Source: Desmodus rotundus (taxonomy: Eukaryota > Chordata > Mammalia > Chiroptera > Phyllostomidae). From it: 64,000 bases of DNA. The position numbers and the translations under genes are program-made. The stretch is taken from assembly GCF_022682495.2 (NCBI RefSeq), contig NC_071391.1:15041680-15105679 (forward strand). The letters run 5' to 3'. The notes beneath the pieces were generated by a model that saw only the letters and a list, made by a program, of their open reading frames with translations, was not told where the DNA came from and ran no database searches. Shown here piece by piece: positions 35,006 to 46,649 of the stretch (positions within the stretch are counted from its first letter, which is position 1; every line of letters starts with the position of its first letter).

Positions 35006-35754
35006 CAGAGGAGGTGTCCCAGAGGAGGATGGCCACGTGTGGCGTGGTTGTGGGACACAAGTTCCCCCCGTTGCCTAGACAACCCTCAGGCCTCGTCACC
35101 CCTCGCCTGGGTTCCTCTCCTGCTCTCACAGATACATCTGCTGGATGGAGCTCCTGGGCCATAGGAAGGCCCCTTGTAGCTAGATTCTGATCGGCCAGGG
35201 TGGGGCCCGCTGCCAGGCTGCAGGAGGCAGCCTCGGCAGGGGCTGGACTCTGGAACTTTGGGGAGCCCTGTGGCTATGACCCCCACTCCAGGAGTGTGAT
35301 TGTCCTGGGAGGAAGAGACAGTGCAGATGGACCTGAATTCCCCGTTTGTATGTAAACAGTTCAGCCAGGTGCCTGGCGGTGGAAGATGGCCGTGGTCCAG
35401 CAGCTAAGTGGAGGGGCGGGGAGGGTGGGTGGCTGTGACTTGTCAGCCATGGGCACTGGGGTGCAGGATGGAGCCTGTGGTTACCTCCGCCCCTCCTCTG
35501 CCTGCAGCCTCAGCTCCCAGCACAGCCCAGCACCTGAGCATCACCGAGGCAGGGAGCTCAGCAGCTCTTGAAGTTGGGGAATGCTTTCCAACCCCCCCAC
35601 TCCCCTTTCTTTCTCCCTCAGCCCCCCAGCCCCTTACCTATCATCCACAGAACCCTGGAGAGGGGGCGGGATTGCAAATTCTCTTTTTAAAAAGCCACAG
35701 TTGTGGGAACAGAGAAAGAAGAGGCCCTGCCTGAATTCAGCCAAACCTGGAACG

Positions 35755-35985
35755 GAATTCAGTCCTGACTGCTTACTCATTAGGTGGCCTCAGGGTGGTC
35801 ACTTCACACCTCTGGAGCCTCAGTTTCCCCAACTGTAAAGAGGGGATGACCCTAACTACCCTGCTGTTTCTGTCAGGATTACGTGCACTGAGTGGAGGGC
35901 TGGCACGCAAGAGGGATCCAGGAAGTGTCACAGAAGAAAAACCACTATGGAAATGGGCACAGGACAAGCTCCCAATAAATACTCG
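35755..35985 (+). repeat. MIR SINE
   Basis: 'cctctggagcctcagtttcc', 'caactgtaaagaggggatg' and a final 'ccaataaatactcgctggtt' give a near-complete plus-strand MIR. Confidence 0.75.
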
Positions 35986-36224
35986 CTGGTTAACTAGGAG
36001 GTGGATACAAAACATTAAAAAGTGATCTCAACATCTGCGCCTTTGTCTTTCTTTCTAAAAGCACTTGGGGATGAGAGGCATGAGCTGGGGTGAGAGAAGA
36101 GCGGGGTGAGATACGGCATAATTCTCGGGGCAGGGAAGGCTGACAGCATCTTAATGACGTCAGCTCCTGTGCGCAGAATACATTACATGCTCTCAAGCTT
36201 TCTCTGACATTGAGGCTTGTCTGG

Positions 36225-36475
36225 GAAGGAGATTTAGAACTGAGTCCATGAAGACAGACTCTAGGTTCCAGTCTCGTCTCTGCCTCTTCCTGGCAGGCAG
36301 CCTTGGACGAGGCCCATGTCTTCTCCAAGCCTCAGCTGTTGTCCGGAAGGTGAAGGTCCGAATACCAGCTCTCAGAGCTGCTAGGGGGGTTAAACGAGGT
36401 GATCTCCGTCAAGAGCGTGGACCTGGGCCTGGCGCACAGTAGGCCCTCTGCAGATGACAGCTGTCAGTATTGCTA
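36225..36475 (+). repeat. MIR SINE
   Basis: 'aggttccagtctcgtctctg', 'tccaagcctcagctgttgtc' and 'ctggcgcacagtaggccctc' follow plus-strand MIR order. Confidence 0.7.
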
Positions 36476-36484
36476 TCTAAGGTC

Positions 36485-36905
36485 ATCATTGGATCAGCTA
36501 CTGCCGTGTAATAACTACTCCCAGTTTTAGGGACCTAAAACAACCACCATTTATTCAGCTCACAATTCTGTGTGTCCAAAACATAGGTTGGGCTGGGCTG
36601 GGTGCTTCTTGTCCCCCTCCCTTTTGCATGTGGTTGGCTGCAGGTGAGCTGGGTGCCTCTGCTTTCGAGGTGAGCCGGCTGCGGGCTGGGGTGATGAGGT
36701 GACTGGACCACTTGCCCCTGATCCTCCAGCAGACGAACCCGGGCTTGTTCATGTAGCAGCGGCAGGGTTTTGAGACGGGGAGAGAGAGAGAGGAAGGGCA
36801 CAAAGTCTCCTGAGGCTCAGACTCAGAACTGGCCCACTGTCCCCTCCCCCACATCCTTTTGGCCACAGCAAGTCACAAGGCCAACCGAGAGTCAGGGGAG
36901 CTGGC
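36485..36905 (-). mobile_element. LTR of ERVL-MaLR type, antisense
   Basis: 'gctactgccgtgtaataact', 'aaaacaaccaccatttattc', 'tcacaattctgtgtgtcc', 'atcctccagcagacgaaccc' and 'caagtcacaaggccaac' appear in the order of a decayed MaLR-type LTR read antisense. The ends are approximate. Confidence 0.6.
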
Positions 36906-39900
36906 TGCACCGTCACCAGGCAGAGGGCACTGGTACGGGAAAGGGAGTCGCTTGACCCTTTCTGCAAACAGCCGACCACATTGCAGCTCATTAGAGGACA
37001 CCTGGGACAGGAACCAGGTCTCATCAATTCCCAGAGCAGGGACCCCACCTCAGCTTCCTGTGGCACCAGCAGCAAAGCTCATTACTGTCCCAGGGGCCTC
37101 GCTGCTCCATTCTCCACCCCCAAGCAGAGCCAGGTTGCCACCTTCAAATCCCTTTCCCCTTAGGAGATGGGGACCAGACTCCCCACAGGGCCAGCCACAG
37201 GCACCCCACACGTGGAGTCACGGGAAACCGGAGGACCCCCACTCCCCCGAGGGCCCCCCCACTGGGCAGCCCAGCTGTCCACTAAATAACTCATCGAACT
37301 ATCCCAACGAGGCATTTTACTTTCCCTGGCCTCCAAGAAAAGGTTTTCCTGCCTGCACTGAATTGACAGATGGCCGTGTGGGTTCCCTCCGGGGGCAGGA
37401 GGTGCCTGGTTTTCACTTCTATTCACATTTTGGTTGGTTCCTGTGCACCTCTCTGGGCCAGTAAGCCTCCTGGTGGAGTGGCAGCCCCACGATGTCCCAG
37501 GCAATGAGGACATCAGGTGACAAAAGCCAGTCCGGAACAGGCTTCTTCCACCTTCTATGCATTTGCTGGTGGGTGGAGACAGGGCATTATCATCTGGCCA
37601 GACACAGGGTGTATTATCTGGGTTACGTTTGTGCTTGTTCCCTGTGTCACCCCTCTAGACTGTCAGTTCCACGACATCAGTGACTTCAATCACCCCAGTG
37701 AGCCCCCCGTTCCTTCCACAGAGCCTGGTACAGAGTTCGCGCCCTACAGTTACGGCACAGATGGGGGGGGGGGTGGAATGTCAGACTGAATTGAGTTGAA
37801 CCTCCTCAGAGGGGACCCCCTGCTTCTGCCCCTTCTCAGAGCCACCGGTCTTCATTCTGATTGGCCTGAGGCCCAGTGGAGAGGGCACCGGACACAGAGC
37901 CACAGGCTCTGGGGCCATTCCCAGCTTGTCCACTTTCTATGTGACCGTGGACACAGGGTGGTCATGGGCGGTCATACCGGTTACTCCCAGCCAGCTCCAG
38001 GGGAACCATTTATTTAGACTACACTGTGAATGGCTCCTCCAGGCCTGCTGCAAGCAACTTAGCTTTTCCAAGTCTTGGTTTCCACAACCAGACGGGATGG
38101 GGGAAGCCAGCGTTTCTACTTTGCCGGTGTGTGTAGGTTAAAGGTTAACACTGAGTGATTGGCTGCAGAGATGGTGATAGTAAGGAGCATGGTGACTGGG
38201 AAGGAGGCAGGGCACCCACCCACCCACCCATGCCTGGTGACTCCCGCCCTCCCCTCCCGCTGCCCGCCCCTTTACCCCTTGGCCTGCTGCCCAGTCATGC
38301 CTTGTCCTGCAGAGCTGGCCCAACTCTGGTGCCCAGCTCCTCCTGTAGCTGGGGGCCTGTGGGCAGCATTGTTTTCTCTCTCTCCCTCCCTCCCTCCTTG
38401 TTGTGGGTTCTCTGGGGTTTGCCACCTGGGGAGGGGCCTCTCTCCTTCTATCCTACCAGGTCCCAGGGCAAGCACACCTCTTGGCCCTTAAGGCCCTGAG
38501 TCGTCACTAGGACCGAGAGGATTGGCTGCTGGGATCCCAGGGTCACTGTCACCCTGGAAGCCCCAAGCTGGGCTCACCCAGGTGTGCCATGCAGGGGCAA
38601 AGGCTGCACCCCTTTGCTCCTGTCAGCTGCCACCTGCTCCCCTTCCCACCCCCACAGCTTCCCAGGAGGCTGCCAGGATCTGTCCAGCTCCCGCCCCTCT
38701 GGCCCCTCTGCACTTCCAGTGGTTCCTGCTAGCCCCCCACCCCCGCATCCTGCAGGAAGCCCATCTCTGTTCCCAGAGGGTGCTGCTTGAAGCATCTGAG
38801 TTAACAGTAGGGGGCAGGGTAAGGGGCTTGGCTCTGGGCCTGACGTTGCCCCAGCCCAGGAGGCAGGTGCTGGGGAAATGGCTTCAGAGGGGTCAGCTGG
38901 GGTTGGGGGTGGGGTCTGAGAGCAGCCCCTCCTATCTGGCTGCACCTACCCCAGTCCCAGCCTCTGAACCTAGCCTGGAGGCACCAAAGTTCCCCAGCCT
39001 GTCTGTTCCTGTCCAGGGCAGGCAGTGTTCTGCGATGGGGAGTCCCACCGAAGCCGAACTCCCCACCGAAGCCGAGGAGTCGTCCTGGGGACGGGTGGCA
39101 GTGGGAGGCAGCTCGTCACCTCATTTAATTCCCACAATAACACTGGGAGGGAGCAAGTGTTGCCCCATTTCACAGATGAGACTAAGAGAGATGAAGTCAC
39201 TCTGCTAATCGCTGTTTTGATTTTATTGGATTTCAGCTGGGAAGAGCTTTGCCAGGAGAACGGCTCACTGTGCGCAGTGTGGCTGGAGGGGAAGGGGGCT
39301 GAGCGATGAGCGCTTCCACCCTCTATCCTGTTTGTTCCACTCCACGTTCATTATTCCGCTTCCTTCCACAGGATGCCAGAGGCCTTGGATGGGCCCCAGG
39401 GGTCCCACAGCAACACTCTGCGCGGACTGTGCTGTCAGCTGTTGGCTTGGGTGTGTGGCAAGAACCATCAAAAACTTCCCCAGCTTTTGTGGGGTTTTTG
39501 ACGGGCCCACCCCCTAGTTAGACTGACAGGCCTCTATGATTGAGCACTCCCCCTGCGTCCCCCAACAATCTGGTACTGGAGCGGGGAAGGGAGGAGTGTG
39601 AATCCCCTTGGCGGAGCCATGCTATGCTCCCCTGGGGTGTGAAGCTGTAGCTTCCTGGTGAAGCAAGCAGGCTCCTGCTCCCCTGTTTATTAAACCCGGT
39701 GTCTAATTCCCTTTGCTCCCCTTTGATTCCTAATGACCAACTACCTACCGTAATAGTGTCACCACACAGCACACCCTTGGGACTGTCCAGGAAGTCTGGG
39801 CAGCGGGAGGCATGGGGACATCTTCAGAGTTGGGTCTGTGCGGTGCCAGTCCCCGCAGTGGGACTGTGCAGCCGTTAGGCCCTGGGCCCTGCCAGCCAAG

Positions 39901-41820
39901 GTGGCCCTGTCAGAGGAAGCAGGCTGGGGGATGTAGCACGCCCCCATTGGTAACTTGCATTTTTGGTCTTGGAAGTATTTTGCAAACATAGTTTTGAGCC
40001 CACTCCCACTTTGGGGCCTGGGGCCACACAGGAAGACGGAGGTGGAGCTGGATTCCAGCCCAGGTCCCCTGCTCCAAATGACAAAGCATTTATAAAAAGC
40101 CATCCTGAGTCATTCCCTGTACCCTCATGAGGGTGAAGCTGGGAGGGGACCCCACCATGATGACACAGCCCGGCCTGTGAGGACAGGCTACATAGGGCCT
40201 TTGACACTCCTCTCTCCTCCCCCCGCCCCCCTGAGAGGGAGGTGGCCAAGGCCTACAGCTGATACCTCTCAGCTGGTCCCATTTAACTTGGAGGTCAGCA
40301 GGTGGCCAGGACAGGGTTATCTCAGGTCTCCCTTGCCCCTACGTTCTCAGGACGCCCAGCCCAAGCCCCAGAGCTCTGGACATTGGCACCTGGCCCACTC
40401 CGATTTCATGCTCCATTCTTGGCCAGATAAGATCTGCTGCCGCTCTTTGGGGAGGGGGCTCCCAGTTTTCCCAGATCATCCCAGCACCCCCATTCTTCCC
40501 ACTTCCCAGGCCTAGGGGGTGGAGAGAAGAAACAAACATGGGGGACAAGGAGCCCCCAGTTTCTCTGTGCTTATCTGATTGCTGACCCCACCCTGGGTGT
40601 CATCCCCAACGCCAGGGGCCTGATGGAACCTGGAGAGATGGCCCGGGCGGAACCCCCATCTGGTGCACTCAAGCCTCCTTCATGGCTACTTCTACCCAGG
40701 TGTCATGCTTGGGGCTCCCACCCACAGGTGTCTCTGAAGGGCAATTAAGCCCCGCCCTCTGACGGCCCAGACTCTCCTCCCCCTGCCCTCTAGGGCCCCC
40801 TGCAGACCCTTGCCCTCTTTGACTGCCACGCCCTCCACTGCCCTGGTCTCAGACAGAGACAGAAAGATGTCTGCTCAGCTGGGGGCACTATGAGGTGGGC
40901 TGAGCCACGGGCAGCTGTGGCTCACTCTGGTTCAGAGGTCTTGGCAGCCAGGCACCTTGCCAAGGGCTTGCATCCTGCACATCACCTGAGCCTCACACAA
41001 CCACGCCAACACCCCGGTGTTCAGATGACGAAAGGGAGGCTCCAAGTGGTGAAGGGGTTTGTCAGGGGCCCCAAAACCCCTACAAAACACCGAGCCTTTG
41101 GTAGAAGTCAGGTCTGTCCAACCCACAACCCACGCCCTTCTCAGGGCAAAGGGGATGGGCAGCGTGCCCCACCCACGACCTAGCGATGCGGAACTGCGGC
41201 ATGTGCACGGAGGGACCCCTGAGCGAAGTCAGACCCCCTCCCCACCCCACACAGCTCCAAGTCCAGCTGCAGCCCCAGATTCTCCTCGTCCGCGACCAGG
41301 CGGCTAGGGTGTGGCTCCTGGCTCCTCCCACCAATGGAGCAACGTTGAGGAAATTATTTAGCCTCTGTTCTTCACTTCTGTCTCTGCAATGGGGATAGTG
41401 ATGAACATGCACCTACGGGACTGCAGTGAGCAGACCGGTTAACAGACGTCAGTGGGACTAGCACAGAGCAGGCGCTACCTAAGCGCCGCTGCACGGAAAA
41501 CTGCCCCCCCCCCCCCCCCCCCCCCCGTTTCACGTGCATCCACTTGGTCTTTCTGGCTCCTCCTTGGCAGGGGTGAAACTTCTGTCCTCCGTGCCAATAA
41601 CCAGCACAGGGTCAGACCCACAGCAGGCTCCATGTCTTTGCTTCGGCCATGAACGGCTATCAAGGCTTGTGTGTTTGAGGGTGGTCTTGCATGCTAGACT
41701 GCTGCCAGCCACACGCGTCCTGGTAGCCGGGCGGGAGGAAACCTTGGGGAGCGAGAGCTGTGTGACTGACAAGAGTATCTTTTTTGCTTTGACCAGCGGG
41801 GAGCTCCGAGGTAAAATGAT
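36906..41820. other. Unique GC-rich intergenic DNA with MIR fragments
   Basis: Plus-strand MIR traces occur near 37860-38080 and 41280-41470, and minus-strand ones at about 39110-39210 and 40955-41130. There are short (CCCA)n and (CCCT)n patches near 38215 and 38380, and a C23 run at 41504-41526. ORFs up to 228 codons are GC-driven chance frames. Confidence 0.5.
41504..41526. repeat. Poly-C tract (C23)
   Basis: Twenty-three consecutive C residues form an uninterrupted homopolymer. Confidence 0.95.
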
Positions 41821-41923
41821 AGACGGGGTGAGCAAAAGTAGGCGTACAGCTGTGAGTGCACGGAACAGATTTTATTCCTGTATTCTTAATTAATTGATTA
41901 TCGTATTGTTGCACACCCCGTCT
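41821..41923 (+). mobile_element. Mariner-like MITE, shortened
   Basis: The left end agacggggtgagcaaaagta, followed by ggcgtacagctgtgag, resembles the mariner-type end gggtgggcaaaagtaggt known from mammalian MITEs. The right end CACCCCGTCT is the exact inverse of the left AGACGGGGTG. The interior is AT-rich (taattaattgatta). The long right terminal repeat expected for the family is missing. Confidence 0.5.
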
Positions 41924-43564
41924 CGTTTAAACAATAAGAGCTCAAGGGTGGCAGCTGCTTTCCTCTTGCATTCCAGCCTGACCAATGGGGAGTGCTGGGG
42001 TGAGAAGGATTCCGAGGCTGCAGTGAGTGATACCAGCCCTAGGAATGGCCTGAGGGCAGCGGGGCCAAGAAGAAGAGAACGATCGATTGGCGATGTCTGC
42101 TGTGGGCGTGGCAGTGGAGAGCACACTATGCGCATGGCAAGCGTTTGCCATCACCAGGCTGGGCAGTGCAGCTATGTGTTTGTTTCATCCAAGTCCACAC
42201 TTCTTCATAAAATTTATATTTTCTCTGCTACGTCGTATATTTTATGATAGGTCCTTCCTTTGTGAAATGAGGCGGGTTAAGAATAAAATAAGCTGATGGG
42301 CTTCACTGGGAGCCCTCAGCCCTCTTTGCATGATAAGTGCTCCAGGGAGGGTCCCTCACAGTGGCAGAGCACCTCCACGGACACCACGGAGCCCAAGGCT
42401 CCTTCAGCCCCCAGTGCTGTGCCTGGCGCCTCCCACAGGCCCGAAAGTGAGTTGGCCCTGGCTTTCAGCCACAGAAAGCTTCTGGTGAGAAATTAATCAA
42501 GAGTCAGATCAAGATCCAGGCTGTCACTGAGGTGTGCCCTCTACATCCTTGCTGAGGACAAGGCTGCCCCCACCCCCATATCTCTTTGGGGTACATCTGT
42601 GGCTACATCTAATCAGGGAGGACTGAGAATCTAAAGTAATGAGATTTAGTAATCACCTCAGAGGGCGGCTACCAACGTAGATTCCTTGTCCCCAGCTCAA
42701 ACTGCTGCATCAGAATTCCCGAGCCCTGGAATCTGCCTCTTTCACCAGTGTTCCCACTGGAATGAGACCAAGAGCCTGGGGCTGGCGAGGCCGGAGAGAA
42801 ACCAGAACCGCTCTGGGCTCCTAGGCTGAGGCTGCAGCGCCACCTGGTGGATTCTTCTGGAACACTCCCCTTCCAGAGCCCTCCACGTCCTGCTGTAGGG
42901 AGGCAAGTCCCTACGCCCCCACCCCTTCCTCCTCCTCCAGGGCCTCAAGAAGTCAGAGAAGAGGACACTGAGGGGAGGGAGGAAAAGTGCCTCCTTAGGT
43001 CAGGCTTCTCCCCCACCTTCCACTCATAAAGCAGCTGCAAAGGCAGAGCACTTCCTCTGGGCTTCCCGAGGCTGTGCATGGGGTGTGCTGGGGCTCACCC
43101 TCTGTGACCCGTAAGAGCTTCCTTTAAAGTCTCGCACTGCATCTTTGAAGTCCCTGACTTCTGCACACCCTACTCCATCACATTTCTTTAATATGAAAGT
43201 GATTCCTTCCTTTGTTGAAAACAGATGCTCTAGAAAGAATCCAGTCTTACCCCGAGGCTTCATTGTGTACCTGTACCCGGGGCTCGCAGGCAGGAACCTG
43301 GAGGCACAATCTATACTTGTTTGAATATACAAATCAAACCCCAGCCACGTCAGCAGCCAAGCAGGCAGACCAGAATGGGGTGTCACACACTCCTTAGGCA
43401 CCAGGCTGGAAAGGGGGCCAGAGATGCCGAGAGAGAGTCCGTGCCCTGAGGAACAGCTGTGAAGTGCCCACCACTCTTCCCCACAGACCCAGCCATTCCA
43501 CTCGCCCTCTCTCTCCCCTCTGGTCCTCCTGCAGCTTGAGAAGCAGCATCCCCAAGTCAGGCTA
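41924..43564. other. Intergenic DNA just downstream of CD82
   Basis: A MER5A-like fragment lies at about 42650-42770 ('gctgcatcagaattcccgag'). Otherwise the sequence is unique with no coding support. Confidence 0.5.
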
Positions 43565-43581
43565 GGTTGTTACAAATCCTC

Positions 43582-43587
43582 TTTAAT
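43582..43587 (-). promoter_or_regulatory. Probable CD82 poly(A) signal (ATTAAA)
   Basis: The minus strand reads gactATTAAAgagg here, about 825 nt after the stop codon. ATTAAA is the commonest variant of AATAAA. Confidence 0.6.
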
Positions 43588-44070
43588 AGTCAGTCTTCAA
43601 ATCTTGAATACGCTTTAGAGAACTATGCACGGAACAGCCCCTTCCCACTCCCCTACAAAGCGCAGCCTCACCCACCCACTCCCCGGGAGGCAGAGGACAA
43701 GGGAAAGCATCCTTCCCGCTTCCCTGAACAGCTGAGGGGCTGGCGAATGCAGGGCCAGCTCTGTGCCACACCCCGAGGATGCACCCGATTCCCTAAGCAG
43801 CCCAGGGTCGGGCCAGACCCCGTTCTGCCGAGCTCATCCGAGTCTTGTTCCCAGGACATGGCCCAGGCAGATCTGAGCTGCCTGGGTGGGGCAGGGCCAG
43901 GCCTGGGGAAGGGGTGCTGCCCCTAACATCAGGTAACGCCCACCCCCTCCCACAACCTTTCATTGAAAATGTGAAAGCCAAAGGTCTAAGCATCATAGTG
44001 GAAAAAAAGTTGACCCACGCAGTGGGCAGTCCCCTGACAGCCCAGGATGCTTATCTACACCCCCCCCATT

Positions 44071-44076
44071 TTTAAT
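44071..44076 (-). promoter_or_regulatory. Possible proximal poly(A) signal (ATTAAA)
   Basis: A second ATTAAA lies about 335 nt after the CD82 stop, followed on the minus strand by a G-rich run. It could give a short 3'UTR isoform. Confidence 0.35.
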
Positions 44077-44409
44077 ACACTTTCCCCCATACAATATATA
44101 CATCCCCAAAGGCAGGTAGAGACCCAGCCCCCCTGTGCAGAAATGCTACAGGGGGTGTTTTCTTTGAGCTGCTCAGAAAACCCTGGTGGGCAGTGAGCGG
44201 AGGAGCCACATAATAGCCGGGCTCAAGGCTAGAGGCAGAAAGGTAGGGAGCAGGGTCCAGGCCCCAGAAGGCCCCTCATTTCCAGCGAGCACAGGATGGG
44301 CAAGGGGCCTTGGCAGTGAGTTGGAAGGCAGGCCTGGAGGAGGGAGCCAGGGAGACTCCCAGGAGCCCTGAAGTTGGGAGACAGGTAGGGAGGTGGGGAC
44401 ACAGCTGTC

Positions 44410-44487
44410 TCAGTACTTGGGGACCTTGCTGTAGTCTTCAGAATGGATGTGCCGGCACAAGCAGACGGACAGGAGCATCCCCAGGAG
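44410..44487 (-). CDS. CD82: CD82 coding exon 8 (end of TM4, C-terminal tail, stop)
   Basis: This exon encodes the last 25 residues and a TGA stop at 44412-44410. It finishes TM4 (LLGMLLSV), gives the palmitoylatable CLC pair (C252, C254) and the short tail RHIHSEDYSKVPKY. YSKV fits the YxxPhi endocytosis/lysosomal sorting motif known in CD82. The acceptor is caacag|CTC. The tail differs from human by a single Val-to-Ile change. Confidence 0.97.
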   Translation of the reverse strand, partial: LLGMLLSVCLCRHIHSEDYSKVPKY

Positions 44488-45746
44488 CTGTTGAGGGAGA
44501 GGGTGAGAGTCAGAGGGCGCAGGGCTGCCCAGGCCCCCCGAAGCCCCAGAGCCGCACTCTGCTGTCCAGCTCAGCACACAGGGACTAAGAGGGGCCTCAG
44601 CCACAGCCTCACTACCCGCCTGTGATTCAGGCGGTGGGGGGCCAGAGAGGGCCCACACTCAGGCCAGCCTTGCCACAGTGTAACAGGGTCCAGAACTTGG
44701 GTGCTCCAGAATATAGGATAACAGGCCTGGCTGGGGGAAGGGACCCATGGAGCAGGGCCATTGAGAGTTTTGCTGGCCAGCTTCGTACCTGATATGCAAA
44801 AATGGTTATTTTGTATATCGATAACAGCAGACTAGTCTTCCAGCCAGAATAGAGCCAGAAAGCAGGCACAATTTGGACCCATGATGTAACTGGGAGGCAG
44901 CTCCCCCTGGTTACAGCGCCTGTGTGAGCGCTTGGAGATGGTTCGCTCCACGCCCCGGGGCCACACCTGCAGGACTTGCTGTGGCAGCTGGGAAAGGCGG
45001 GAAATGCGGGAGTGCTGGCAGGTGTAGTGGATTGTGGGAGGAGTAGGAAATGGGGCTGCAGAGGAGGTTTCAGGCGGGGATTTAAACTAAAGGCAGGCCG
45101 CCAGAAGGGACGGGGAACAATTCGAGACCACGAGGGAAGGAAAGGGATGAAAGGACTCTCGCTGGTGGGCTATAGGGGGGTGCCACGTGGTTCTGGATTA
45201 AGAACTGGAGATTGCAGCGGCGACACAGCTGATGGTGCGGGGGCCATGGGAGACCTGCCCAGCCGTGCGCGGATGACTGAGAGGAACCGGGAGGAGTGAG
45301 CTGCGGACTGCTGCTCTTTTCCTTCTGGAGGACAGTACTTCTGATGGGCATGTTCTGAGACTGGCCTGACTGGGCAAAGGGGGGAAATAAGGGCTGTGTG
45401 TGTTTGTGAGTGTTTTAAGGGACTTTGGGATTTTAACAGTGGCATTCTGCCATTACCCTAAACCTGTATAACGATTGAATAAAAAGTTCCTCTCCTTTTT
45501 ACCAAACTCTCACCTTGAGAGCCACAATTCCTAAGGGCGGCGGGCAAAGAACCCACAGTGACAGAAGGGCCCCGGGGCAGGGGACTAGTTTTGATGACAG
45601 TATCTGGGCACCCCACCATGGGTTCCATTCGGTAATAACAGGGCCTCTATAAGCTGATGGGCCTCCGCCTCCGCCAGGACACCCACAGAGCAGGGACAGT
45701 CTGGGAGGACAGAGCACCGAGAGGGCCGTGGGGAGGGGACCCAGAC
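44488..45746 (-). other. CD82: CD82 intron between coding exons 7 and 8
   Basis: This 1.26-kb intron is unique sequence. It follows the weak GTCTGG donor of coding exon 7. I see no repeat or additional exon. Confidence 0.85.
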
Positions 45747-45830
45747 CTCAATGACAGCGATGCCCACACACACGCCCAAGATGATGCCCAGGTTGTCCTG
45801 CAGCCACTCCTGCACCTTCTGCATGCAGCC
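45747..45830 (-). CDS. CD82: CD82 coding exon 7 (last loop cysteine and TM4)
   Basis: This 84-bp phase-0 exon encodes 28 residues (Gly216-Glu243): the last large-loop cysteine C217, the amphipathic VQEWLQDNLG stretch and most of TM4. Being a multiple of three, it could be skipped without a frameshift. A human KAI1 variant lacking an equivalent 28-residue exon has been described (recalled, not checked). The donor GAG|GTCTGG is a poor match to GTRAGT. TM4 contains an extra cysteine, C236, where human has Gly. Confidence 0.96.
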
Positions 45831-46124
45831 CTGCAAGGGGAGAACACAGCCATGTCAGCCCACGTCCTGCCACCTCTTTCTGCCCCCCCATGCCGAACCA
45901 CCAGGAGGCGCCACGCCCAGCCCAGAGGGCTCTGTGTGTTTCATCAGTAGATAAATTAATGAATATGTAACGGAGGTCCAAATGGCTAGGGAACAAGTAG
46001 ATCAAAAGTAGGAAGACCAGGTGAAGAAAGGAAGGATGGATGGAGCGGGAGCCCAGGTGGCCAGGGCACCTGAACCCTCGGGGGTCCCCGAGCCCAGCCC
46101 CTGGCCCCACAGCCCTCTACATAC

Positions 46125-46331
46125 CTCCTTATACACAGGCCAGTAGTCGGGATCGTTGCCACTCTGGGTCACGTTGCTGCTGGGATGCTCGCAGAAGCCC
46201 TTCCTCACGAGGTGGCTGCTGTTGTCTTCATCCTTGACCTTGCAGGAGCAGGGGTAGGTGATGGTGGTGCGATTCATGAGCTCAGCGTTTTCTGTCCAGT
46301 TGTAGGGGCTGGCCCAGCCACAGCACTTGCC
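46125..46331 (-). CDS. CD82: CD82 coding exon 6 (large loop core with CCG motif)
   Basis: This 207-bp phase-0 exon encodes 69 residues (Gly147-Glu215), the variable core of the large extracellular loop. It holds the tetraspanin signature CCG (149-151), C174 and C176 (PCSC) and C193. These pair in disulphides with each other and with C217 in the next exon. N-glycosylation sequons are seen at N157 (NWT), N166 (NRT), N183 (NSS) and N199 (NVT). Human has only the first and last of these within this exon. Residue 147 is Gly rather than the human Val, and there is one extra residue between C193 and N199. The donor is GAG|GTATGT. Confidence 0.97.
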
Positions 46332-46649
46332 CTGCGCCAAGAAGGGACAGGCTGCTCAGGCCCCGGGCCCACGCAGGCAGGCTGCCCTTCCTGGCAGAGG
46401 TGGGGCCTCCCCAGAAAGAGGCTCAGATCTGCCACTTGCAGGCCTCCCTGGTCCCAGCCACACTGCCAGGATCTGAGTTTAGGTCTCACTGTGGCTTCTG
46501 TGAGCCACAAAGGGCTTAAAGGGGCTTTCAGGAAATACATACCACAAACTACTGAACAGTTGGAAGGAAAAATCAGGACCAGCAAAAATATAAAGCAGAA
46601 CAGAAGGGAAACTCAAGTTGAAAGGCAGAACACAGGTGTGGGGGACAAA

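Larger units (their letters stand above)
43565..44409 (-). other. CD82: CD82 3' untranslated region
   Basis: Unique, GC-rich sequence follows the stop codon to the left with no further plausible exon. It ends near an ATTAAA at 43587-43582, and a T/GT-containing stretch lies beyond, as expected at a cleavage site. The length of about 845 nt is reasonable for this gene. The exact cleavage position is inferred. Confidence 0.7.

Noticed and set aside
36859..37464. 201-codon open frame (+)
   Set aside because: GC-rich, overlaps other frames and the end of an LTR; Pro/Ser-rich low-complexity translation, no domain or splice context.
38522..39208. 228-codon open frame (+)
   Set aside because: The C-terminal part reads through a minus-strand MIR; composition and overlapping frames point to chance.
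1..43500. Exons of a neighbouring gene such as TSPAN18
   Set aside because: Looked for tetraspanin signatures (CCG, GC near TM4) and splice-bounded homology; none found.
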